A DNA stretch of 64,000 nucleotides from Janthinobacterium sp. GW458P (GTDB taxonomy: Bacteria > Pseudomonadota > Gammaproteobacteria > Burkholderiales > Burkholderiaceae_D): the NCBI RefSeq assembly GCF_002127585.1, contig NZ_NEGZ01000003.1:195162-259161 (forward strand), written 5' to 3'. The position numbers were made by a program, and so were the translations under genes. Positions 30,322 through 39,552 of the stretch are shown one piece after another (position 1 is the first letter of the stretch; each line of letters opens with the position of its first letter). Under the pieces are notes generated by a model. That model was not told the DNA's origin. It was given only the letters and a program-made list of their open reading frames with translations, and searched no databases.

Positions 30322-32406
30322 GTGAACCGATATCTCTTAAGCAGCCTGACCCTGACCCTGTTGGCTGCGTTTGCCCATGCCGCTGAACCCGTCTCCGCCG
30401 CATCCGCCGTTGCCGCGCCAACCGTGGCGCCCGGCGCCGCGCCTGCCGCCGCCGGCGTCGTTTCCGGCATCGATGTGCAGTACATCGACCCCGCTGTACG
30501 CGTGCAAGACGATTTCTTTACCCATTTGAACGGCAAGTGGCTGGCCACGGCCGAGATTCCTGCGGATAAGTCGAGCTGGGGCTCGTTTGCCAAGCTGCGC
30601 GACGACACGACGCCGCAATTGCGCGGCATCATCGAAGCCACGCAAAAGGACAAGAACAAGAAGGCCGGTTCCGAAGCGCAGAAAATCGGCGACCTGTACG
30701 CCAGCTACATGGATGAAGCCAGGCTGGAGTCGCTGGGCACGAAGCCGCTGGCAGGCGAACTGAACCGTATCCGCTCGCTGCGCGACAAGAAGGGCGTGCC
30801 GGCCCTGATCGCCCACCTGAGCCAGACGGGCGTGTCGACGCCATACGCCGTCTACGTGGGCCAGGATGCGCGCGCCTCGACGAAGTATGCGGCGTATGTG
30901 AGCCAGAGCGGCCTGGGCATGCCTGACCGCGACTACTACCTGGAAGCCAAGCAGGCGGGCGTGAAGGAAAAATACCAGGCGCACGTGGAAAAGATGCTGG
31001 CCATGGCCGGCGACAAGAACGCCGCCGCCCGCGCCAAGGCAGTTGTCGCACTGGAAACATCGCTGGCCGAAGCGCAATGGACCAAGGTCGAGAACCGCGA
31101 CCCCGTCAAGCGCTACAACAAGACCGACATCAACAAGCTGAACGACCTGACCCCCGGCTACGACCTGAAATCCGGCCTGGCCGCCCTGGGCATCGCCAAC
31201 AAGGTCGATTACGTCATCGTCAACCAGCCGAGCTACCTGGCCGGCTACAACAAGGTGCTGGCGTCCGCCGACCTGGACACCCTGAAAGCGTATTTTGAAT
31301 GGCAGTTGCTGCGCAGCTACGCCAGCTACCTGTCGAAAAACTTCGTCGACGAGAGCTTTGCCTTCTACGGCACGGTGCTGAGCGGCGTGACGGAAAACCA
31401 GCCGCGCTGGAAGCGTGGCGTGGGCGCCGTCGAAGGCGTGCTGGGCGAAGCCGTCGGTAAACTGTATGTGGCGCAATATTTCCCGGCTGAACGCAAGGCG
31501 CACATGCAGGAACTGGTGAAAAACGTGCTGGCCGCCTACAAGGACAGCATCGACACGCTGGATTGGATGAGTCCGGAAACCAAGAAGGAAGCGCAAGCCA
31601 AGCTGGCCAAGTTCACGCCGAAGATCGCGTATCCGAACAAATGGCGCGATTATTCGAAGCTGCAGATCGTGCAGGGCGACCTGGTGGGCAACGTGATGCG
31701 CGCCGCCAACTTCGGTTCCGCGCGCCAGGTGGCCAAGCTGGGCAAACCGATCGACCGCGAAGAGTGGGGCATGACGCCGCAGACGGTGAATGCCTATTAC
31801 AGCTCGACGATGAATGAAATCGTCTTCCCCGCCTCCATCCTGCAGCCGCCGTTTTTTGACGCCAACGCGGACGACGCCGTCAACTATGGCGCCATCGGCG
31901 CCGTCATCGGCCATGAAATCAGCCACGGCTTTGACGACAAGGGCAGCCAGTCCGATGGCGACGGCAACCTGCGCGACTGGTGGACCCCGGCCGACCGCAA
32001 GAACTTCGCGGCCAAGGCCGACGCGCTGACCAGGCAGTACGACGGCTACAGCCCATTGCCGGGCTACCACGTCAACGGCGCGCTGACCCTGGGCGAGAAC
32101 ATCGCCGACAACTCGGGCGTGGCGATCGCGTATAAAGCGTACAAGATCTCGCTGGGCGGCAAGCCGGCGCCCGTGCTGGACGGCCTGACGGGCGACCAGC
32201 GCTTCTACATGGGCTTTGGCCAGGTGTGGCGCAGCAAAATGCGCGAAGCGCAGCAGATCGTGCAGATCAAGACCGACCCGCATTCGCCGGGCCAGTACCG
32301 CGCCAATGGCACCATGGTCAACCAGCCTGGCTTCTATGAAGCGTTTGACGTGAAACCGGGCGACAAGATGTATGTTGCCCCGGAAAACCGCGTCATCATC
32401 TGGTAA
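30322..32406 (+). CDS. M13 family metallopeptidase, first of two
   Basis: A 694-residue exported zinc endopeptidase of the neprilysin/PepO family. The signal peptide is MNRYLLSSLTLTLLAAFAHA. The zinc site is His531-Glu532 and His535 in GHEISHGFDD, with Glu592 and Asp596 in GENIADNSG. The protein ends in the family-typical VIIW. These enzymes cut oligopeptides, probably in the periplasm. It is followed by its own terminator and then by a close paralogue. The substrate cannot be told from sequence. Confidence 0.93.
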   Translation: MNRYLLSSLTLTLLAAFAHAAEPVSAASAVAAPTVAPGAAPAAAGVVSGIDVQYIDPAVRVQDDFFTHLNGKWLATAEIPADKSSWGSFAKLRDDTTPQLRGIIEATQKDKNKKAGSEAQKIGDLYASYMDEARLESLGTKPLAGELNRIRSLRDKKGVPALIAHLSQTGVSTPYAVYVGQDARASTKYAAYVSQSGLGMPDRDYYLEAKQAGVKEKYQAHVEKMLAMAGDKNAAARAKAVVALETSLAEAQWTKVENRDPVKRYNKTDINKLNDLTPGYDLKSGLAALGIANKVDYVIVNQPSYLAGYNKVLASADLDTLKAYFEWQLLRSYASYLSKNFVDESFAFYGTVLSGVTENQPRWKRGVGAVEGVLGEAVGKLYVAQYFPAERKAHMQELVKNVLAAYKDSIDTLDWMSPETKKEAQAKLAKFTPKIAYPNKWRDYSKLQIVQGDLVGNVMRAANFGSARQVAKLGKPIDREEWGMTPQTVNAYYSSTMNEIVFPASILQPPFFDANADDAVNYGAIGAVIGHEISHGFDDKGSQSDGDGNLRDWWTPADRKNFAAKADALTRQYDGYSPLPGYHVNGALTLGENIADNSGVAIAYKAYKISLGGKPAPVLDGLTGDQRFYMGFGQVWRSKMREAQQIVQIKTDPHSPGQYRANGTMVNQPGFYEAFDVKPGDKMYVAPENRVIIW

Positions 32407-32450
32407 GCGGCTGCGCTTCATCGCGGAAAACGTATTACTGTAGCAACAAG

Positions 32451-32476
32451 AAAGACCACCTCGCGTGGTCTTTTTT
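32451..32476 (+). terminator. Rho-independent terminator between the M13 genes
   Basis: AAAGACCAC and GTGGTCTTTTTT pair around a short loop, about 45 bases after the first M13 stop. The two paralogues are therefore probably transcribed separately. Confidence 0.9.
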
Positions 32477-32594
32477 GCATTCCTGCCAAAGTTTTTTCTG
32501 TCGTTTCGGCCGGTATGCTACAGTCAAAAACCGGGCCAGAAGCCCTGGGCCTTCTGACCCTTATATTTCACACAATACAATATAGAGGACAACC

Positions 32595-34670
32595 GTGAAT
32601 CGTTATTTGTTAAGTGCATTGACCCTGAGTTTGCTGGCCGGCGTGTCCGGCATGGCTGGCGCCGCTGATTCTGCCAAGAAAGCCGCTGCCGCTCCCGCCA
32701 CGGCCGTCGCTGCCGCCGCGCTGACGTCCGGCATCGCCGTCGAATACGTGGATCCTGCCGTGCGCGCGCAGGACGACCTGTTCCAGCACCTGAACGGCAA
32801 ATGGCTGGCGGAAACCGTGATTCCTGCCGACAAGTCGAGCTGGGGCAGCTTTGCCAAGCTGGCCGACGATACGCAAACGCAGCTGCGCGGCATCGTCGAA
32901 GGCGCGGCCGCCGACAAGGCCCGCGCGGCCGGCTCGAACGCCCAGAAAATCGGTGATTTTTATAACAGCTTCATGGATGAAGCCAAGCTGGAAAGCCTGG
33001 GCCTGACGCCCTTGAACGCGGAGCTGGCGAAGATCGCCGCGCTGCAGGACAAGGCGGAGTTGCCGGCCGTTATCGCCCACTTCAGCAAGCTGGGCGTGAC
33101 CTCGCCCTACGACTTCGGCATCCACCAGGACGCCAAGGATTCCACCAAATACGTGGCCGACATCGTGCAAAGCGGCCTGGGCCTGCCTGACCGCGATTAC
33201 TACCTGGAAGAGGGCAAGGCCGATACGCGCGCCAAATACCTGGTCCACGTGGAAAAAATGCTGAGCCTGGCCGGCGACGCGAATGCTGCCGCGAATGCGA
33301 AAGCCATCCTCGCGCTGGAAACGGAGCTGGCCAAGGCGCAATGGAGCAATGTGCAGAACCGCGATCCGGTTAAAACCTACAACAAGGTGGAACTGGCGAA
33401 ACTGGCCGCCGTGGCGCCAGGCTACGACTGGGCCCGCTACCTGAAGGACACGGGCATCGCCGGCAAGGTCGATTATGTGATCGTCAGCCAGCCCAGCTAC
33501 CTGAAAGGTTTTGCCGAGATCGCCAACAAGACGCCGCTGGAAACGTGGAAAGCATACTTCCAGTGGCACTTGCTGCACGCCAACGCCGGCTACCTGCCGA
33601 AAGCCTATGTCGATGAAAACTTCGCGTTTTATGGCACCACCCTGACGGGCGTGACGGAAATGCGTCCGCGCTGGAAACGCGGCGTGGGCGCCGTCGAAGG
33701 CGCGCTGGGCGAAGCCGTCGGTCAATTGTACGTCGAGCAATACTTCCCGGCCGAGCGCAAGGTGCGCATGGAAGCGCTGGTGAAAAACCTGATGACGGCC
33801 TACAAGCAAAGCATCGACAAGCTCGACTGGATGAGTCCCGTTACCAAGAAACAGGCGCAAATCAAGCTGGCCAAGTTCACCACCAAGATCGGCTATCCGA
33901 ACAAATGGCGCGATTACTCGGGCCTGACGGTGGCGCCCGATGATTTGATCGGCAACATCCAGCGTTCGCACTTGCTCAACTACAACCGCGAATTGAACAA
34001 GCTGGGCCAGCCTATCGACCGCGACGAGTGGGGCATGACGCCGCAGACCGTGAACGCCTATTACAACCCGGAACTGAACGAAATCGTCTTCCCGGCCGCC
34101 ATTTTGCAGGCGCCGTTCTTCGACGCCAAGGCGGACGACGCCGTCAACTATGGCGCCATCGGCGGCGTCATCGGCCATGAAATCAGCCACGGCTTCGACG
34201 ACCAGGGCGCCCAGTACGACGGCGACGGCAACCTGCGCGACTGGTGGACCAAGGCCGATCATAAAAACTTCGCCAGGAAAACCAAGCAGCTGGTGGCGCA
34301 GTACAACGGCTTCAGCCCAGTCAAGGGCCACTTCGTCAACGGCGAGCTGACCCTGGGCGAGAACATCGCCGACAACTCGGGCGTGGCGATCGCCTACAAA
34401 GCGTACAAATTGTCGCTGAACGGCAAGAAAGCGCCGATCATCGACGGTTTCACGGGCGAGCAGCGCTTCTACGCGGGCTTTGCCCAGGTCTGGCGCATGA
34501 AAATGCGCGAAGCCCAGCAACTGGTCTTGCTGAAAACGGACCCGCACTCGCCAGGCCAGTTCCGCGCCAACGGCACCATGCGCAACCAGCCAGGCTTCTA
34601 CCAGGCCTTTGACGTGAAGCCGGGCGACAAGATGTATCTGCCACCGAAAGACCGCGTCATCATGTGGTAA
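32595..34670 (+). CDS. M13 family metallopeptidase, second of two
   Basis: A 691-residue paralogue of the gene just upstream, with the same layout: signal peptide (MNRYLLSALTLSLLAGVSGMAGA), His528-Glu529 and His532 in GHEISHGFDD, and Glu589/Asp593 in GENIADNSG, ending VIMW. Long stretches are identical or nearly so in protein sequence, so this is a tandem duplication followed by divergence. Differences cluster in the first 300 residues, as expected if substrate choice has shifted. A GAGGAC ribosome site precedes the start and its own terminator follows. Confidence 0.93.
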   Translation: MNRYLLSALTLSLLAGVSGMAGAADSAKKAAAAPATAVAAAALTSGIAVEYVDPAVRAQDDLFQHLNGKWLAETVIPADKSSWGSFAKLADDTQTQLRGIVEGAAADKARAAGSNAQKIGDFYNSFMDEAKLESLGLTPLNAELAKIAALQDKAELPAVIAHFSKLGVTSPYDFGIHQDAKDSTKYVADIVQSGLGLPDRDYYLEEGKADTRAKYLVHVEKMLSLAGDANAAANAKAILALETELAKAQWSNVQNRDPVKTYNKVELAKLAAVAPGYDWARYLKDTGIAGKVDYVIVSQPSYLKGFAEIANKTPLETWKAYFQWHLLHANAGYLPKAYVDENFAFYGTTLTGVTEMRPRWKRGVGAVEGALGEAVGQLYVEQYFPAERKVRMEALVKNLMTAYKQSIDKLDWMSPVTKKQAQIKLAKFTTKIGYPNKWRDYSGLTVAPDDLIGNIQRSHLLNYNRELNKLGQPIDRDEWGMTPQTVNAYYNPELNEIVFPAAILQAPFFDAKADDAVNYGAIGGVIGHEISHGFDDQGAQYDGDGNLRDWWTKADHKNFARKTKQLVAQYNGFSPVKGHFVNGELTLGENIADNSGVAIAYKAYKLSLNGKKAPIIDGFTGEQRFYAGFAQVWRMKMREAQQLVLLKTDPHSPGQFRANGTMRNQPGFYQAFDVKPGDKMYLPPKDRVIMW

Positions 34671-34696
34671 GAGCAGCTCTGACGCGCTAGTACCGA

Positions 34697-34725
34697 GCCG
34701 CCCCGCGCAAGCCGGGCGGCTTTTT
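34697..34725 (+). terminator. Rho-independent terminator after the second M13 gene
   Basis: GCCGCCC and GGGCGGC form the stem, followed by TTTTT, 27 bases after the stop codon. Confidence 0.85.
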
Positions 34726-34791
34726 CATGCCCGCCGCCCGTCGCTCCCATTGCGTAGTCCGACCAGCCTTTGCCGGCATCCTCTGCGGGCG

Positions 34792-34820
34792 AAAAAAAAC
34801 CGCCCCAACGGGCGGTTTCT
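34792..34820 (-). terminator. Terminator of the cytochrome c gene
   Basis: Read on the minus strand, AAACCGCCC pairs with GGGCGGTTT around GTTG, with a run of eight Ts. It lies 18 bases after the cytochrome stop and faces the M13 terminator. Confidence 0.88.
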
Positions 34821-34837
34821 TGATGCAGCGCAAGTGC

Positions 34838-35401
34838 TTATTTGGCAGGCTCGGCGGCTGGTGCGGCGGCGCCGTCAGCGGCAGCGGCCGGTGCAGGCAC
34901 TTCCGGTTCCTTGAACTTGCCGCCCGACGCATTGGCCATGTAGACGACGGCGCGCGCCACTTCCACATCGTCGAGGTCGGGATTGCCGCCCTTGGCCGGC
35001 ATCGCGCGCAAGCCTTCGATCGCGTGTTTCAGGACCGTATCGTAACCCTGGGCCAGGCGGGCCGACCAGCTGCCCGCGTCGCCAAACTTCGGTGCACCGG
35101 CCACGCCGGCGCCGTGGCACGCCACGCAGGTGGCCGTGTACACGGCCTCGCCGCCTTGCAGCACTTTCGGACCGCTGGCGTCCTTGAAGGTAAAGCCTTC
35201 ATTGGCCACCGGGCTCAGACGTGCATCGATGGCTTCCGGCGACTGGCTGTCCGTGCCGGCGCTCTCGTGTTTTTGCGTCGTGACGAATTGCACCAGCAAG
35301 ATAATGCCGATGACGGTCACCAAAAAGAAGCCGGCTACGGCTGCAAGCAATTGTTTAGGCGTTTTGATCGCTGATTGTTGTTCGTTATGTGCGTCGCTCA
35401 T
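34838..35401 (-). CDS. Membrane-anchored class I cytochrome c (c5-like)
   Basis: A 187-residue protein with an N-terminal membrane anchor (about 17-40) and one haem c domain. The haem site is Cys92-Val-Ala-Cys95-His96 in TATCVACHG and the likely Met ligand is Met134 in LRAMPAKGG, the pattern of the cytochrome c5 group. A low-complexity Ala/Pro tail follows residue 165. It probably carries electrons in the periplasm, for example to a terminal oxidase. The start at MSDAHNEQQ is preferred over a long upstream extension without family features. Confidence 0.88.
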   Translation of the reverse strand: MSDAHNEQQSAIKTPKQLLAAVAGFFLVTVIGIILLVQFVTTQKHESAGTDSQSPEAIDARLSPVANEGFTFKDASGPKVLQGGEAVYTATCVACHGAGVAGAPKFGDAGSWSARLAQGYDTVLKHAIEGLRAMPAKGGNPDLDDVEVARAVVYMANASGGKFKEPEVPAPAAAADGAAAPAAEPAK

Positions 35402-35600
35402 GATGTCCTTAGTCCAGATTTGAAACTGATGGCCGTGTAAGGTAGCATTTTTACATGCCTGGATGCAAACCTTTATGAAACCCACAATTATAGGCACAAA
35501 AATTGAGCAATGACATGCAATTGCCGGCGATACGACAGTTTCCGTAGACGTAGGTAAAGAAAAACGGTATCCTTCGCATCACTTCAGAAATTCCCCCTAC

Positions 35601-35676
35601 GCGGCTGTAGCTCAGTGGATAGAGTATTGGCCTCCGAAGCCAAGGGTCGTGGGTTCGATCCCCGCCAGCCGCACCA
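35601..35676 (+). tRNA. tRNA-Arg (CCG)
   Basis: The 76 bases fold as a tRNA. The acceptor stem pairs GCGGCTG with CAGCCGC, followed by the encoded CCA. The D arm GCTCAGTGGATAGAGT, the anticodon stem TTGGC/GCCAA with loop CTCCGAA, and the T arm with GGTTCGATCC are all present. The anticodon CCG (35634-35636) reads CGG arginine codons. No other tRNA is adjacent. Confidence 0.97.
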
Positions 35677-35783
35677 GACAAATCAAGACATTACGTTTTT
35701 GTGCCTCCAGCCTCAGCATGGCTGGGACGAGCGATTTATGGCCGTGCTTTTTGCTGCACGGCCACCGTTTCCCTCGTTGCCCC

Positions 35784-36461
35784 CTATTTCAGCAACCTCA
35801 ACAGCGCCTGCGCCGCCGCCTCCGACGAGGCCGGATTCTGGCCGGTGATCAAGATGCCATCCGTGAGCACATACGAGGCCCAGTCGGCGCCCTTGGAATA
35901 GATGCCACCGTTTTCCTTGAGCATGTCTTCCACGAGGAACGGTACGACCTTGGTCAGGCCCACGGCTTCCTCTTCCGTATTCGTGAATCCCGTCACTTTC
36001 TTGTCTTTTACCAGCGGCTGGCCGTCGCTGCGTTTAACGTGGCGCAACACGCCAGGGGCGTGGCAGACGGCGGCCACGGGCTTGCCGGCCGCGTGCAGGG
36101 CTGCGATGAGGGCGATCGAATCCCGGTCTTCGGCCAGGTCCCACAGAGGGCCGTGGCCGCCCGGATAGAACACGGCGTCATGGTCGGCCGCTTTTACGCT
36201 GGACAGCAGGACCGTGGAAGCGAGCGCGGCCTGGGCCGCCGGGTCGGCCTTGAAGCGGGCCGTGGCCGCCGTCTGCGAGTCGGGCGCGTCGCTCTTCGGG
36301 TCCAGCGGCGGCTGGCCGCCTTTCGGCGAGGCCAGGGTCAGGCGCGCGCCAGCATCCTTCAGCACATAATACGGCGCGGCGAATTCTTCCAGCCAGAAGC
36401 CGGTCTTGTGGCCCGTGTCGCCCAGCTGGTCGTGCGAGGTCAATACCATTAAAACGTTCAT
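35784..36461 (-). CDS. DJ-1/PfpI family protein (HchA-like)
   Basis: A 225-residue protein of the class I glutamine-amidotransferase-like DJ-1/PfpI superfamily. The nucleophile elbow is AVCHAPG (Cys near residue 133), with the upstream GGHGPLWDL motif and the TGFWLEEFAAPYY opening typical of the Hsp31-like group. Members act as chaperones, glyoxalases or deglycases. Which activity applies is not clear. It stands alone between tRNA-Arg and the arabinose locus, with no operon partner. Confidence 0.85.
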   Translation of the reverse strand: MNVLMVLTSHDQLGDTGHKTGFWLEEFAAPYYVLKDAGARLTLASPKGGQPPLDPKSDAPDSQTAATARFKADPAAQAALASTVLLSSVKAADHDAVFYPGGHGPLWDLAEDRDSIALIAALHAAGKPVAAVCHAPGVLRHVKRSDGQPLVKDKKVTGFTNTEEEAVGLTKVVPFLVEDMLKENGGIYSKGADWASYVLTDGILITGQNPASSEAAAQALLRLLK

Positions 36462-36634
36462 GCGGACTCCTGTGCAAGCGGTGGGTGGAATGACTTTATG
36501 ACATCCCCCAGCTTAGTCCTGTTCGCGTTTGCATGCTGCACGCCAGTGCTGCCGTTTTTTTGTGCAGACCCATCCGGGAAATCTCCCTGACGCCCCTGCC
36601 CTCGTCGTGTTGCAACCTCCAAATTTTCCGACCG

Positions 36635-36703
36635 CCGATATCGAAATTGATATCGAAACTGCGGAAAATTTGATTGGAGAGATTATCGCCCAGCCCCTAA
36701 GAT
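36635..36703 (+). promoter_or_regulatory. LysR operator and promoter 1, upstream of the TonB receptor
   Basis: CCGATATCG-AAAT-TGATATCGA lies at 36635-36656. Thirteen bases later comes TTGATTGGA (36670-36678) and then TAAGAT (36698-36703). If TAAGAT is the -10 box, transcription starts near 36710 and the palindrome centres close to -65, the usual LysR-family recognition position. The same spacing occurs at two other promoters in this locus. The rest of the 306-base gap 36462-36767 shows no gene. Confidence 0.75.
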
Positions 36704-36767
36704 AAACGCCGAGCATGCGAACGACATGCAAGCAGCATAACAATATCAATACAATATCTGGAGATGC

Positions 36768-39443
36768 ATGATGTCTAGCGCCACCGGCCCGCTCGCGGCC
36801 ATTTTCCCTCGTCCGTTCACCTTGAAGGCCGCTGTTGCGGCACTGGCCGGTATTGGCTTGCTGAGCTCTGCCTCGGTCTGGGCGCAGGCGGATGCGCAAG
36901 CCGCGCCGACCGCCGTGCAGCCCGCCGTGGCCGCGCCGGAAGGCGACGTGGCCGTGGTCACCGTCAGCGGCGTGCGCCGCTCGGCACAGAATTCGCAGCA
37001 GATCAAGATGCGCTCGGACCAGGTCATCGATTCCATCGTCGCCGACGACATCGGCAAATTCCCTGACAACAACGTGGCCGAAACCCTGGCGCGCATATCC
37101 GGCATCCAGATCCGCCGCGACTCGGGCGAGGCGAGCGCCGTCATGATACGCGGCTTGCGCGATGTCACGACCCTGCTCAACGGCCGCGAACTGTTCACCA
37201 CCACGGGCCGCTACGTCAACCTGGCCGACATTCCCGCCACCATGCTGCAGCGCGTCGACGTCTATAAATCGCAGGGCGCCGACCAGGTCGAGGGCGGCGT
37301 GGCCGGCATCATCGACGTGCGCACCAACCGCCCCTTCGATTTCAAGGAGTTTACCGCCAGCGTGAACGCGCGCGCTGTCTACAGCGACAAATCGAAAGCC
37401 ACGGACCCGAACATCAGTGCCATGGCGGCGAACCGCTGGAAGACGGGCATCGGCGAAGTGGGGGCGCTGCTGGGCTTGTCGCAGCAGCAGCACCGCTACC
37501 ACGAGGAGCGCGCCTTCAGTACCGCGCCCGTGGACAAGCTTTACTTTTCGCCGGGCCTGACGGCGCCGGACCAGGTGGGCTTGTTGCCGATCAAGGGCGA
37601 CCGCCGCCGCACGACCGCCAATGCCGTGCTGCAATGGCGCCCGAACGCCGACGTGGAACTGTACGCCGAAGGCATGGCCACGCGCTTCCTGCTCGACGCC
37701 GAGTCCGATTACTTTGTCGGCCTGCCGTGGTGGGGCACGCCCGTGTCCGCCACCAGGATTCCCGGCAGCAACCAGCTGCAGACGCTGACGTCCACCAACG
37801 TCAACACCATCATGTCGACGCAGGCAAACAAGAACCAGACGAAGACGCAGCAGTTTGCCGTGGGCGGCTTGTGGGATATCAATCCGGAATGGCGTTTCAC
37901 GTCGGAACTGGCCAGCACAAGCAGCACGTACAACTGGCGCAATCCGATTCTCGATGCCATCACCGTCGTGCCGAACGCCACCATCAATACCAACCAGAAC
38001 GGCACCCTGCACGTCGATTACACGGGCAGCGATTTGAACGACCCGGCAAATTACTATCTGAAGGGCTTTTTCGACCGCTACGGCCGCGATGAGGGCAGCG
38101 CGAACGACCTGCGCGCCGACCTCGCGTACACGCCCAGTGCCGGCGGCATCTTCAAGGAAATCAGCGTCGGCTTGCGCGGCGTCAAACGCGAAGCGCAATC
38201 GATCAAGAGTTTCGAAGGCAATGCGGAAGCACCGGACGTGTCCGGAGCCGCGTTTCCGTTCAGCCGCCAGGGCGTGACGTCGATTCCCGGCCTCAATTGC
38301 CTGTCGGAGCCGATGTCCGGCGGCGGTCCCGACTATGGTTTGACGCAGTGGTACACGCCGTGCGCCAGCTTCCTGCTCAATAACACGGCCACGATCCGCG
38401 AAGCCATTACGGGCAGCAGCGCGGCGCGCGCCATGGACCCGGGATCGTTCTTCAAGGACACGGAAAAGACATATTCCCTCTACGGCAAGGCGAAAATCGC
38501 CTTCAGGCTCGGTGCCTACCCCGTCGACGGCACCGTCGGCGTGCGCGTGGTGCGCACCGAGCAAAGGCTGCAGGGCAACAGTTCACAGGATGGCGTGTAC
38601 ACGCCCGTCGTCAGCGACACGGCCAGCACCGACGTGCTGCCCAGCGTGGCCCTGAAGATCAAGCTGCGTTCCGACCTGATCGGCCGTTTCGCGGCGGGCC
38701 GCACCATCAGCCGCCCCGGCTTTTCCCAGCTGAACCCGGGCGTGGCCCTGGTCAACTCGACGGAAACGGTCAAAGCCACGGGCGCGGGCGGCAATCCGGA
38801 GCTGAAACCGGTGACGGGCGACAACGTCGATGCAGCGCTGGAATGGTATTTCGCGCCGGCCGGTTCCGTCACGGCCACCGTGTTCCACCACAAGTTCGAC
38901 GGCTATATCCAGCAGCGCATTGCCAGCGAAACCATCGCCGGCAAGGTCTACGACGTGGACCGCCCCTACAACACGGCCGACGGCAAGCTGCAGGGCCTGG
39001 AAATCGGCTACCAGCAGTTCTATGACGGCTTGCCCGGCATCTTGAGCGGCCTGGGCTTGCAGGCGAACGGCACCTATATGAGCGGCACCACCGACGACGA
39101 GACGGGCAGCCATGCCATCACGGGCGTGTCGCGCTATGCCTACAACCTGGTGCTGCTGTACGAGAAAGACGCGTGGTCGGGCCGCCTGGCCTACAACTGG
39201 CGCTCGAAATTCATCGACAGCTACAACCAGGGCGGCCCCGGCCTGGATTTGAAGGTGGCGGCCACGGCCCAGCTCGACGGTTCGCTGTCGTACAAGCTCA
39301 ACGACCAGTTCACCGTGACCCTGGACGGAAATAACTTGCTCGACACCAAGTTCAAGGATTACTGGAACGCGCCGGGCGTGTATGCGCGCGATACGCGCCG
39401 TTATGACCGCACGGTAGGGTTATCGCTGCGCTGGAAGATGTAA
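36768..39443 (+). CDS. TonB-dependent receptor, likely for arabino-oligosaccharides
   Basis: An 891-residue outer-membrane receptor. A signal peptide ends near residue 40 (SASVWAQA). The plug domain runs about 60-190 (VTVSGVRRSAQNSQQI, NVAETLARISGIQIRR, DVYKSQGADQVEGGVAGIIDV), and the beta barrel ends in the aromatic YDRTVGLSLRWKM. TonB receptors import large substrates with energy from TonB-ExbBD. The substrate is inferred from the arabinan genes downstream and the shared operator upstream. A second ATG at 36771 has better spacing to the GGAG site, so the start may be one codon later. Confidence 0.9.
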   Translation: MMSSATGPLAAIFPRPFTLKAAVAALAGIGLLSSASVWAQADAQAAPTAVQPAVAAPEGDVAVVTVSGVRRSAQNSQQIKMRSDQVIDSIVADDIGKFPDNNVAETLARISGIQIRRDSGEASAVMIRGLRDVTTLLNGRELFTTTGRYVNLADIPATMLQRVDVYKSQGADQVEGGVAGIIDVRTNRPFDFKEFTASVNARAVYSDKSKATDPNISAMAANRWKTGIGEVGALLGLSQQQHRYHEERAFSTAPVDKLYFSPGLTAPDQVGLLPIKGDRRRTTANAVLQWRPNADVELYAEGMATRFLLDAESDYFVGLPWWGTPVSATRIPGSNQLQTLTSTNVNTIMSTQANKNQTKTQQFAVGGLWDINPEWRFTSELASTSSTYNWRNPILDAITVVPNATINTNQNGTLHVDYTGSDLNDPANYYLKGFFDRYGRDEGSANDLRADLAYTPSAGGIFKEISVGLRGVKREAQSIKSFEGNAEAPDVSGAAFPFSRQGVTSIPGLNCLSEPMSGGGPDYGLTQWYTPCASFLLNNTATIREAITGSSAARAMDPGSFFKDTEKTYSLYGKAKIAFRLGAYPVDGTVGVRVVRTEQRLQGNSSQDGVYTPVVSDTASTDVLPSVALKIKLRSDLIGRFAAGRTISRPGFSQLNPGVALVNSTETVKATGAGGNPELKPVTGDNVDAALEWYFAPAGSVTATVFHHKFDGYIQQRIASETIAGKVYDVDRPYNTADGKLQGLEIGYQQFYDGLPGILSGLGLQANGTYMSGTTDDETGSHAITGVSRYAYNLVLLYEKDAWSGRLAYNWRSKFIDSYNQGGPGLDLKVAATAQLDGSLSYKLNDQFTVTLDGNNLLDTKFKDYWNAPGVYARDTRRYDRTVGLSLRWKM

Positions 39444-39552
39444 GTTGATCGCACAGTAAAAAATCAAGGGCGTTGCCATGGTTTCGGCCGGCAACGCCCC
39501 TGTCAGTTGGGCAGTCAGGCACGATTCATCATCAAAAGAATGGACGGAAAGC

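Noticed and set aside
30337..34547. Very long minus-strand frames (over 640 codons) opposite both M13 genes
   Set aside because: Same GC effect. They lack ribosome sites and conserved motifs, and both M13 proteins are complete with catalytic residues.
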